DNA of 6,914 nucleotides from Novosphingobium sp. (GTDB taxonomy: Bacteria > Pseudomonadota > Alphaproteobacteria > Sphingomonadales > Sphingomonadaceae): positions 1 through 6,914 of the forward strand of contig JAURNJ010000137.1 in the NCBI GenBank assembly GCA_030830245.1. The letters run 5' to 3'. Positions within the stretch are counted from its first letter, which is position 1; each line of letters opens with the position of its first letter. The notes below the pieces were generated by a model. It saw nothing but the letters and a program-made list of their open reading frames with translations, searched no databases and was not told where the DNA came from. Positions 1 to 6,075 of this stretch are shown one piece after another. The translations under genes and the position numbers were made by a program.

Positions 1-2
1 CC

Positions 3-767
3 GAAAACGCCCAGCCCGCCATCATGGCCGCGTCCATCGCGGTGGTGCGGGTGATGGAAAAGGAATTCGGCCTCGACATCGCCCGCCACGCCAAGCTGGT
101 GGCGGGTCATTCGCTGGGCGAGTATTCCGCGCTCTACGCCGCGGGCGCGTTTTCACTGGCTGACACTGCTCGCCTGCTCAAGACGCGCGGCCAGGCCATG
201 CAGGCAGCCGTCCCAGTGGGCGAGGGTGCGATGGCGGCCCTGCTGGGCGCGACCATCGAGACTGCCTCGGCGCTGGCCGATTCGGCGGCAGAAGGTCAGG
301 TCTGCACTGTCGCCAATGATAATGACAGCTCGCAGGTCGTCATTTCCGGTCATGCTGCCGCGATCGAGCGGGCGATCGGCATGGTCAAGGAGCACGGAAT
401 CAAGCGCGGCGTGCCGCTGCCTGTCTCGGCGCCGTTCCATTGCTCGCTGATGGGTCCCGCTGCCGATGCCATGGCTGAGGCGCTGGAGAAAACGCCACCC
501 AGCACCCTGCGCGTGCCGCTGTTCGCCAATGTTACCGCAGCAATGGTGAGCGACCCGGACGAGGTGCGCCGGCTGCTGATCGAGCAGGTAACCGGACGAG
601 TGCGCTGGCGCGAAAGCGCCATTGCCATGGCCGAGGCGGGCGTCACCCATTTCATCGAACTGGGCGGCAAGGTGGTCGCGCCGATGATCAAGCGCAGCGC
701 GGGCGACGTCGAAACCACGAGTGTGGTATCGATGGAAGACATCGAAGCCCTCATCAAGGAACTGTAA
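3..767 (+). CDS. fabD: Malonyl-CoA:ACP transacylase (FabD), 5' end outside window
   Basis: Transfers malonyl groups from CoA to acyl carrier protein, supplying the extender unit for type II fatty-acid synthesis in the cytoplasm. The frame is open from the left edge and reads ENAQPAIM before the first visible ATG at 24. That stretch matches the conserved segment upstream of the nucleophile elbow, so 24 is an internal methionine and not the start. Counting from codon 24, the elbow GHSLGEYSAL has its serine at 30 (nt 111), an arginine in TRGQAM at 55, and the catalytic histidine of PFHCSLM at 139 (nt 438). The Ser-His spacing of 109 and Ser-Arg spacing of 25 equal those of E. coli FabD (S92, R117, H201). 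By that comparison about 55 N-terminal residues lie outside the window. The gene ends with TAA, a few bases before fabG, so the two are probably one operon. No disruption is visible. Confidence 0.96.
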   Translation, partial: ENAQPAIMAASIAVVRVMEKEFGLDIARHAKLVAGHSLGEYSALYAAGAFSLADTARLLKTRGQAMQAAVPVGEGAMAALLGATIETASALADSAAEGQVCTVANDNDSSQVVISGHAAAIERAIGMVKEHGIKRGVPLPVSAPFHCSLMGPAADAMAEALEKTPPSTLRVPLFANVTAAMVSDPDEVRRLLIEQVTGRVRWRESAIAMAEAGVTHFIELGGKVVAPMIKRSAGDVETTSVVSMEDIEALIKEL

Positions 768-783
768 GGCCATGGAACCGCGT

Positions 784-1551
784 ATGTTCGACCTCACTGG
801 CATGAATGCCCTCGTCACTGGCGCAAGTGGCGGCATCGGCTCGGCCATTGCCCGCGCTCTTGCCGCGCAGGGTGCCCGGCTCGCGGTCTCCGGCTCGAAT
901 GCGGAAAAGCTGCGCGTATTTCGCGACGAGCTGGACGAGCACACCCCGCAACACGTGCAACAGGTCGATCATGTCGCGATCGCCTGCGACCTTTCGAAGC
1001 CCGAGGAGGTCGAGAAGCTGGTTCCCGCCGTGGTCGATACGCTGGGCGGGATCGACATCCTGATCAACAACGCAGGCGTCACGCGGGACAATCTCGCCAT
1101 GCGGATGAAGGATGAGGAGTGGGACGCGGTGATCCGTATCAACCTCGAAGCCGCATTCCGCCTGATGCGTGCGGCGACCAAGCCGATGATGAAGGCGCGC
1201 TTCGGAAGGATCATAACCATTACCTCGGTCGTCGGCGCGACCGGCAATCCGGGCCAGATGAACTACGCTGCCGCCAAGGGCGGGCTTACCGCCATGTCCA
1301 AGAGCCTGGCGCAGGAGATCGCAAGTCGCGGGATCACGGTTAACTGCATTGCCCCCGGCTTTATCCGCACGGCGATGACGGACGTGCTGCCCGATGATCA
1401 GAAGGCCGCGCTCAATGCCCAGATTCCCATGGGCAGGATGGGCGAGGGTGAGGACATCGGGGCGGCGGCTGTCTATCTTGCCAGCCGCGAAGCGGGATAC
1501 GTCACGGGGCAAACCCTGCACGTCAACGGCGGCATGGCGATGATGTCCTGA
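784..1551 (+). CDS. fabG: 3-oxoacyl-ACP reductase (FabG)
   Basis: NADPH-dependent reductase that converts 3-oxoacyl-ACP to 3-hydroxyacyl-ACP in fatty-acid elongation, a classical short-chain dehydrogenase/reductase. With M1 at 784 the 255-residue protein has the nucleotide-binding TGASGGIG at 12-19, NNAG at 95-98, and the catalytic set S148, Y161 and K165. The spacing is the same as E. coli S138/Y151/K155. The C-terminus YVTGQTLHVNGG is typical of FabG. The protein is about ten residues longer than the E. coli enzyme, mostly through an insert near residues 45-60. I chose the ATG at 784 because GGAA at 774-777 is well placed for it and family members commonly begin MFDLTGM. The ATG at 772 would add four residues and has AAGGA at 756-760 as a more distant ribosome site. 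The gene follows fabD directly. No acpP or fabF follows within the window. Confidence 0.95.
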   Translation: MFDLTGMNALVTGASGGIGSAIARALAAQGARLAVSGSNAEKLRVFRDELDEHTPQHVQQVDHVAIACDLSKPEEVEKLVPAVVDTLGGIDILINNAGVTRDNLAMRMKDEEWDAVIRINLEAAFRLMRAATKPMMKARFGRIITITSVVGATGNPGQMNYAAAKGGLTAMSKSLAQEIASRGITVNCIAPGFIRTAMTDVLPDDQKAALNAQIPMGRMGEGEDIGAAAVYLASREAGYVTGQTLHVNGGMAMMS

Positions 1552-1561
1552 GGGTTTCTTG

Positions 1562-1586
1562 CGAAATTCGCGGATAGCGAATTTCG
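1562..1586. repeat. Perfect 10-bp inverted repeat just after fabG
   Basis: The arms CGAAATTCGC (1562-1571) and GCGAATTTCG (1577-1586) are exact reverse complements around the 5-base spacer GGATA. The repeat starts ten bases after the fabG stop codon, the usual place for a transcript-ending hairpin. No T-run follows, so it is not a canonical intrinsic terminator. It could be a factor-assisted terminator, a 3'-end stabiliser or a protein-binding palindrome. The AT-rich core stands out in a GC-rich region. Confidence 0.75.
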
Positions 1587-1598
1587 ATGGCGGTGCCA

Positions 1599-1664
1599 GC
1601 CCACTCCCCCACCCGGCCACCCAACGAGATGGTATGCTTCGGGTGGCCGGGTGGTGGAGCGGGC
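1599..1664. repeat. Long imperfect inverted repeat (24-bp arms), REP-like
   Basis: The arms at 1599-1622 and 1641-1664 pair at 22 of 24 positions. The mismatches are 1603/1660 and 1608/1655, and the spacer is 18 bases (1623-1640). The inner 14 bp, CACCCGGCCACCC and its partner GGGTGGCCGGGTG plus one more pair, are perfect and very GC-rich. A stem this long between genes resembles dispersed REP/BIME-type palindromes. No second copy exists in this window, so calling it a genomic repeat family is an inference. Confidence 0.7.
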
Positions 1665-1675
1665 CAGTGCCGAGC

Positions 1676-1706
1676 GATCCGAACCGCCAAAGGCGGGACT
1701 CGGATC
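1676..1706. repeat. Hairpin with internal loop upstream of dnaN
   Basis: GATCCGA (1676-1682) pairs with TCGGATC (1700-1706), and inside it CCGCC (1684-1688) pairs with GGCGG (1692-1696) around an AAA loop. A 1 x 3 internal loop separates the two stems. A related element follows at 1742-1765, where CCGCC, TT and GGCGG (1746-1757) are likewise followed by ACTCG. The two look like diverged copies of one unit. The role is unknown; a leader structure in the dnaN transcript is possible. Confidence 0.55.
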
Positions 1707-1859
1707 GGATATTGAGCGTCGAATCGGACGAATTATCCCCAGAATCCGCCTTGGCGGGCGACTCGCGCCTTGTCGCACACCGGTCCGGCGCTAGAGAGGA
1801 TGGTCCGTGCTTTCGCCGGGGAGCGATTCCAGTCCGGAAAGGGGGACGAAGAGAGCGTC

Positions 1860-2978
1860 ATGAAGGCAACAATCGAGCGCGCGACCCTGCTGCGGTGCCT
1901 CTCTCACGTGCAGTCGGTGGTTGAACGCCGCAACACGATCCCGATCCTCTCGAACGTGCTGATCGAGGCGGCTAGCGATGGTTCGCTGCGGATCATGGCG
2001 ACCGATCTCGACCTGCAGGTAGTTGAGCGGCTCAGTGCGGTTTCGGTCGAGACCGCAGGCGCCATCACCGTTTCGGCGCACCTCCTGTTCGATATTGCGC
2101 GCAAGCTGCCCGAAGGCAGCCAGGTCAGCCTGGATGCGGCGGAAAACCGCATGGTCATCAACGCCGGGCGCGCCCGTTTCACCCTGCCGACGCTGCCGCG
2201 AGACGATTTTCCCGTCATCGTGGAAGGTGAACTGCCGACCAGTTTCGAGATACCGGCAGAGACCCTAGCTCAGCTGATAGACCGCACGCGCTTTGCCATT
2301 TCGACCGAGGAAACCCGGTATTACCTCAACGGCATCTTCCTGCATGTCAGCGACGATGAGCTGAAGGCGGCGGCGACCGATGGCCACCGCCTTGCGCGCT
2401 ACACCATCGCGCGTCCCGAAGGGGCCGATGGCATGCCGGATGTGATCGTGCCTCGCAAATGCGTTGCCGAGCTGCGCAAGCTGCTGGAAGAAGCGCTCGA
2501 CAAGAATGTCGAGGTCGATCTTTCGGCATCGAAGATCCGCTTTACCCTTGGCGGCGAGAACGACGTTGTGCTGACCAGCAAGCTGATCGACGGCACATTT
2601 CCCGATTACACGCGCGTCATCCCGACCGGCAACGACAAGCTGCTTCGGGTCGATCCCAAAAGCTTCTTCGAAGGTGTGGATCGCGTGGCGACCATCGCCA
2701 CGGAAAAGACCCGTGCGGTCAAAATGGCGGTCGAGCACGACAAGGTTACCCTCTCGGTCACGTCGCCGGACAATGGCAATGCCGCTGAGGAACTGCCCGC
2801 CGAATACGGATCGGAAGGCCTCGAGATTGGCTTCAATGCCAATTACCTGAAGGACATTCTGGGCCAGATCGACGGCGACACGGTGGAAATCCACTTGGCC
2901 GATGCAGGCGCGCCGACGCTGATCAGGCAGGACGAGAAGAGCCCCTCGCTCTACGTCCTCATGCCGATGCGGGTGTGA
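1860..2978 (+). CDS. dnaN: DNA polymerase III subunit beta, sliding clamp (DnaN)
   Basis: Forms the dimeric ring around DNA that tethers DNA polymerase III and recruits mismatch-repair, ligase and translesion enzymes. From the ATG at 1860 the protein is 372 residues, the normal length for the family and enough for the three clamp domains (roughly 1-120, 125-245 and 250-372). Visible hallmarks are NTIPILSNV near residue 25, YYLNGIFLH before the TDGHRLA motif, that motif at 173-179 (E. coli TDGHRLA begins at 172), and the terminal MPMRV, which contributes to the peptide-binding groove. The frame opens 30 codons earlier at 1770, but that extension has no family similarity and 1860 gives the standard N-terminus. 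The gene sits apart from dnaA, recF or gyrB as far as the window shows. Its TGA overlaps the next gene's GTG, which suggests co-transcription. Confidence 0.97.
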   Translation: MKATIERATLLRCLSHVQSVVERRNTIPILSNVLIEAASDGSLRIMATDLDLQVVERLSAVSVETAGAITVSAHLLFDIARKLPEGSQVSLDAAENRMVINAGRARFTLPTLPRDDFPVIVEGELPTSFEIPAETLAQLIDRTRFAISTEETRYYLNGIFLHVSDDELKAAATDGHRLARYTIARPEGADGMPDVIVPRKCVAELRKLLEEALDKNVEVDLSASKIRFTLGGENDVVLTSKLIDGTFPDYTRVIPTGNDKLLRVDPKSFFEGVDRVATIATEKTRAVKMAVEHDKVTLSVTSPDNGNAAEELPAEYGSEGLEIGFNANYLKDILGQIDGDTVEIHLADAGAPTLIRQDEKSPSLYVLMPMRV

Positions 2979-3793
2979 CCACTTCGACCGAATGCCTGAC
3001 GGTCCATGTCGAGGACCGCGTCGCCTGGGTGACGATCCTGCACCCGCCGATGAACCTGCTCGATCTGGCGATGATCGGCGCCCTGGCGCGCACGACGTTT
3101 GAACTGGGTGAAGACCCGGATATCGGCGCGATCGTGTTCCAGAGCGGCGACCCGGAATTCTTCATCGCCCATGCCGACATAAACCTTGTGCTTGGCCCAT
3201 CCGCCGGGCGTTCGGGGCCATCGCCGTTCCAGCATGCGCTCAGCGAGCTTCGCGCCATGCCAAAGCCCACGATTGGCAAGCTCAACGGCATCGCGCGAGG
3301 CGGGGGGCTGGAGTTTCTGGCCGCGCTCGACATGCGCTTCTGTTCGCTGGAGAACACCCGCCTGTCGCAGCCGGAAGTGCCGCTTGGCATCATCCCGGCA
3401 GGCGGCGGATCGAGCCGCTGGCCTCGCCTGATCGGCTACCCTCGTGCAGTCGAACTCCTGTTGTCAGCCAAGGACATAGACGGCGCGACGGCGGAGAAAT
3501 ACGGCATGGTCAACCGTGCCATGCCAGCTGCGGAGCTGGACGCCTTCGTCGACGATCTGGCTCGCAGGATTGCCAGCTTCCCGCCGCATGCAGTGGGGCT
3601 GACCAAGCGTGTCGCGTGGCAGGAAGGCAGGCTCGACGAGGCGCTGGAAGTTGAAGCCGACGCCTATGCGCAGGCTGCGCGCGACCCGGCTGCGATCGCG
3701 GTGATGCGTCAGTACATGGCGATGGGAGGCCAGTCACGCGAGCACGAGACTGGCCCCGATCCTTTTGCAGGGCTTGGCAACGGAGCCGATTAG
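2975..3793 (+). CDS. Enoyl-CoA hydratase/isomerase family protein (crotonase fold)
   Basis: A 272-residue crotonase-superfamily protein, probably acting on an acyl-CoA in the cytoplasm; the substrate cannot be read from the sequence. The oxyanion-hole regions are visible as FFIAHADI and NGIARGGGLEF, followed by QPEVPLGIIPAGGGSSRWPRL. Both positions used as acid/base glutamates in true enoyl-CoA hydratases are glutamate here, E113 (GGLEF) and E134 (QPEV), so hydratase activity is plausible. They are 21 residues apart, against 20 in rat mitochondrial hydratase (E144/E164), because of one extra residue in the intervening loop. The start is the GTG at 2975, which shares four bases (GTGA) with the dnaN stop. 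No strong ribosome site precedes it, so translational coupling is likely. The next in-frame methionine (residue 26) would remove the first beta strand. An isomerase or another crotonase-fold enzyme remains possible. Confidence 0.88.
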   Translation: MTTSTECLTVHVEDRVAWVTILHPPMNLLDLAMIGALARTTFELGEDPDIGAIVFQSGDPEFFIAHADINLVLGPSAGRSGPSPFQHALSELRAMPKPTIGKLNGIARGGGLEFLAALDMRFCSLENTRLSQPEVPLGIIPAGGGSSRWPRLIGYPRAVELLLSAKDIDGATAEKYGMVNRAMPAAELDAFVDDLARRIASFPPHAVGLTKRVAWQEGRLDEALEVEADAYAQAARDPAAIAVMRQYMAMGGQSREHETGPDPFAGLGNGAD

Positions 3794-3806
3794 GCCCTCG
3801 CGGCCT
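3792..3806. terminator. Possible small hairpin between convergent genes
   Basis: AGGCC (3792-3796) and GGCCT (3802-3806) are perfect arms around a 5-base loop. They overlap the hydratase TAG stop and sit in the 26-base gap between two convergent genes. Such a hairpin could end transcription from either side. The stem is short and the AT-rich tract (AGAAAATTCTA) starts six bases later, so this is only a weak terminator candidate. Confidence 0.25.
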
Positions 3807-3819
3807 GGGTCAGAAAATT

Positions 3820-5130
3820 CTAACCCCTGCCAGTCGCCGTCAGCATGTCTTCCATGGTGACGAATTTCTCGCGCGGAGCGTCCGAGCGGGCCCGGGCGAC
3901 CTCTGCTTTGTCGATTTCCTGCCAGTGGTGGAACTCGACGAAATCGATGCCGCGTTCGGCGGCGAGCGCCGAGAAGCCCTCGAAACCAGCCTTGCCTGCG
4001 CCATCGCCGATGTCCTCGGCTACCTTTTCGACGATCGCGAACCCGTCCGGCCGGTTGGTGCCGATTGTCCCGCTCGGGCCGCGGCGGGCCCAGCCGACGC
4101 AATAGAGCCCGTCGCTGATCCGTCCCTCGACATTCTGGAAAATGCCGCCCTTCTCGTCGAAGGGCACGCCCTCGATCGGGGAGGTCTGATAGCCGATGCA
4201 GACCACGACGATGTCGGCAGGAACGCTGTAGGTTTCGCCAGTGCCGATCGCGCGGCCACCTTCGAGCTTTGTCCGTTCGACCTCGACTGCTTCGACCTTG
4301 CCGTTGCCGAGAAAGGCCTTGGGCGAAGCGAAGAAATCGAACTCTACCTTGACCGGCTTGGCCGCGCGCTCGTCTGCCGTCAGTGCCCCGAATCCGCGCA
4401 GCAGGGTGACCGACTTGCGCTGGCCCGGATCAAGCGCCTCGTCGGCTTCGGCAGGCGGCAGGTCCTGGGGATCGAGCAGGGGGACCGCGCGTTCCAGATG
4501 CCCGAGTTCGCCCAGCTCCTTGGGTGTCATCGCAATTTCGTGCGGCCCGCGCCGGATGACGAAGGTGATGTGTTCGACTCCCGAGCCTTGCAGATTGTCA
4601 AGCGCATGGTTGACGATGTCGCTGCCGGCAAATTCGCCACGGGTCTTGGCCATGATCCTCGCAACGTCGAGCGCGACATTGCCTGCGCCGACAACCACGG
4701 CGGACTTGCCGGAAAGATCCGGATCGAGGTTCGCGTAATCGGGGTGGCCATTGTACCAGCCAACAAATGCGGCGCTGCCGTAAACGTTGCCCAGATCCTC
4801 CCCAGGCAAACCCAATTGGCGGTCATTTGGCGCGCCTGTGGCGAAGATCACCGCGTCATACAGACCGCGCAATTCCTCCACCGAAACGTCACGACCGACC
4901 ATGACATTGCCGATGAAGCGCACATTGTCGCTCAGCGAGGTGGCTTCATAGCGGCGTGAAACGCCTTTTATTGATTGGTGGTCGGGCGCGACGCCCGTGC
5001 GGATCAGCCCGTATGGCACTGGAAGAAAATCGTAAATGTCGATCCCTACGGCATCGCCCCACTGCTTCAGCGCAGCCTCTGCCGTGTAATATCCCGCCGG
5101 GCCGGACCCAACGATTGCAATCTGCCTCAC
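3820..5130 (-). CDS. Ferredoxin-NADP+ reductase, FprA / adrenodoxin-reductase type
   Basis: FAD flavoprotein that passes electrons between NADPH and ferredoxin, of the glutathione-reductase-like class that includes mycobacterial FprA and mitochondrial adrenodoxin reductase. It is not the plant-type Fpr. The 436-residue protein shows the N-terminal FAD dinucleotide fold GSGPAG at 8-13, the PYGLIRTGVAPDH signature at 39-51, ATGA at 97-100, the NADP-binding GAGNVALD at 148-155, the RRGP at 193-196 expected near the NADPH phosphate, and the closing flavin motif GWARRGPSGTIGTNRPDG at 346-363. Length and motif order are normal for the family. The start is a GTG (complement of CAC at 5128-5130), preceded in the sense direction by GGGAG (complement of 5140-5144) nine bases away. 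An in-frame TAG a few codons upstream excludes a longer form. The gene is monocistronic here and converges on the hydratase gene. The ferredoxin partner is not in the window. Confidence 0.93.
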   Translation of the reverse strand: MRQIAIVGSGPAGYYTAEAALKQWGDAVGIDIYDFLPVPYGLIRTGVAPDHQSIKGVSRRYEATSLSDNVRFIGNVMVGRDVSVEELRGLYDAVIFATGAPNDRQLGLPGEDLGNVYGSAAFVGWYNGHPDYANLDPDLSGKSAVVVGAGNVALDVARIMAKTRGEFAGSDIVNHALDNLQGSGVEHITFVIRRGPHEIAMTPKELGELGHLERAVPLLDPQDLPPAEADEALDPGQRKSVTLLRGFGALTADERAAKPVKVEFDFFASPKAFLGNGKVEAVEVERTKLEGGRAIGTGETYSVPADIVVVCIGYQTSPIEGVPFDEKGGIFQNVEGRISDGLYCVGWARRGPSGTIGTNRPDGFAIVEKVAEDIGDGAGKAGFEGFSALAAERGIDFVEFHHWQEIDKAEVARARSDAPREKFVTMEDMLTATGRG

Positions 5131-5465
5131 GCGACTTCTCTCCCTTGCTTCCGCGATGCTCTAGCCGGGAAAGGCAAGCACGGGCAACAGCCTGCAAGCA
5201 AGTGAAATTGCATTCGGTGAGCATCATCTGCCCGAACGGGCCGCCTGGTGGAGGAAATTATCCGTCCGGAAGCGACATACTTAACGGAATTTCAAGCGAA
5301 ACCGGGGCAAATCAGGATTCATGAATGTAAACCGTCTCCGCGCCGCGACGGAAGGGTCGCCTCCCCGTGGGGAAGGGGAAACTGTGCGCGATGCACAGCC
5401 ATCCGTCGCAGAGGAGCCGAAAACGCGCTCGGGTACTGAGCGAAGGGACGGCAGCAGGGACAGGC
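5131..5465. other. Intergenic region between reductase and c-di-GMP gene
   Basis: This divergent gap should contain the promoters of both flanking genes, but I see no convincing -35/-10 pair. It contains a perfect 10-bp palindrome ATTCATGAAT at 5317-5326, TCCCC/GGGGA around two bases at 5362-5373, CTGTGC/GCACAG around five bases at 5382-5398, and CGCTC/GAGCG around seven bases at 5426-5442. The last is enclosed by CCGTC (5403-5407) and GACGG (5447-5451). The last three structures lie just before the ribosome site AGGGA at 5456-5460 and could fold as a structured leader. Short frames through here lack any recognisable family signature. Confidence 0.5.
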
Positions 5466-5619
5466 ATGACCGGACCTTTGCGGGCGATGGCCGCTTTGGC
5501 GATGCAGGCGACGAAAACGTCTATTCGATGGTCGGACCCGATTTCGTTTACACCGCGCCGATCCTCGCGGGCACGATTCTGTTCACCTGCTGGTTTCGGG
5601 ACTGCTCGACCTGTCCATT

Positions 5620-6075
5620 GTGATTGCTGCGTTCTCACGTTTGGCGCTGGCCTACGAACGGAAATACGCCGACAATCTGGTCAAGCGTCTTGCCATTCTA
5701 TATTCCGTAGTTGGCGCTCCCATGTTCCTGTTTGGCCTGGCTTTTTCGATGTGGTCGCAGGGCTGGACCATGCAGGAGGCTCTGGTCGCTGGCTGCGCCT
5801 GCCTGATTGCAAACGTGGTGGCGATAACCGCACTTCATGGGCGGTTGCCGGGCATGGCGGTGGCAATGACCGGAATGACCGCCGGCGGGATACTCGTCCC
5901 CGCGCCTGATGCGTGCGGCGTGCTTCTTGGCTCTTCCGCTATAGGTGTTGGTGTGCTTGCCAACCGTTATATGAAGCGGGTGGCGGTCGCGGGCGCTATC
6001 ATTTCTATGCCGACGACCTGCACGCAGAAGCGGACGAACGCCGACAGCTCGAGCAAGATTTGCCCGATGCGATGA
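5620..6075 (+). CDS. Membrane-region fragment of the disrupted gene (hypothetical, 151 aa)
   Basis: The longest single frame through the membrane part runs from a GTG at 5620 to a TGA at 6073-6075. Hydrophobic stretches at about residues 24-45, 54-72, 79-94 and 98-114 suggest up to four membrane helices, after a basic patch with AYERKYADNLVKR. I cannot assign it to a named sensor domain. No ribosome site precedes the GTG, and the helix-like LLVSGLLDLSIV begins upstream of it, so 5620 is probably not a natural start. Residues after about 120 are out-of-frame reading of the GGDEF tail and EAL linker. The TGA overlaps the ATG of the EAL-PilZ frame (ATGA), so ribosomes on this frame could restart there. 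It may be a non-functional remnant. Confidence 0.35.
   Translation: MIAAFSRLALAYERKYADNLVKRLAILYSVVGAPMFLFGLAFSMWSQGWTMQEALVAGCACLIANVVAITALHGRLPGMAVAMTGMTAGGILVPAPDACGVLLGSSAIGVGVLANRYMKRVAVAGAIISMPTTCTQKRTNADSSSKICPMR

Larger units (their letters stand above)
1552..1859. other. Intergenic region fabG-dnaN rich in inverted repeats
   Basis: This gap holds no credible gene. A frame open from 1559 to 1924 lacks a family signature and runs through the palindromes into dnaN in the wrong frame. It contains at least four inverted repeats, listed separately, so it probably contains the fabG transcript end and the dnaN promoter and leader. A loose promoter-like pair, TTGTCG at 1770-1775 and TAGAGA at 1792-1797 (16 bp apart), lies upstream of dnaN, but the match is too weak to call. 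The bases just before the dnaN ATG (GGGGGACGAAGAGAG, ending 1855) are purine-rich and can serve as a ribosome site. Confidence 0.7.

Noticed and set aside
153..1620. Long - strand frames opposite fabD and fabG (153-944 and 754-1620)
   Set aside because: They mirror well-conserved fatty-acid genes, carry no recognisable domain, and the second runs through the intergenic palindromes.
1559..1924. A 121-codon + strand frame between fabG and dnaN
   Set aside because: It spans the inverted repeats and runs into dnaN out of frame. The peptide is rich in arginine, proline and serine with no family character.
3925..4959. Long + strand frame (344 codons) opposite the ferredoxin-NADP+ reductase gene
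   Set aside because: It is antisense to a complete, motif-bearing flavoprotein. Long antisense frames are expected in GC-rich coding DNA, and this one shows no family signature.
3816..5130. A link between the ferredoxin reductase and the neighbouring c-di-GMP gene as a redox-signalling unit
   Set aside because: They are transcribed divergently from a gap of more than 300 bp, and nothing in either protein points to interaction. Adjacency alone is not evidence.
5341..5465. A c-di-GMP (GEMM) riboswitch ahead of the EAL gene
   Set aside because: The context invites it, but the conserved GEMM-I core (GCACGCA/CAAACC-type segments and GAAA loop partner) is not present in the expected order.
5312..5638. 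Small - strand frame (108 codons) across the c-di-GMP gene leader
   Set aside because: It is opposite coding-like sequence, has no ribosome site that I can see and no family signature.
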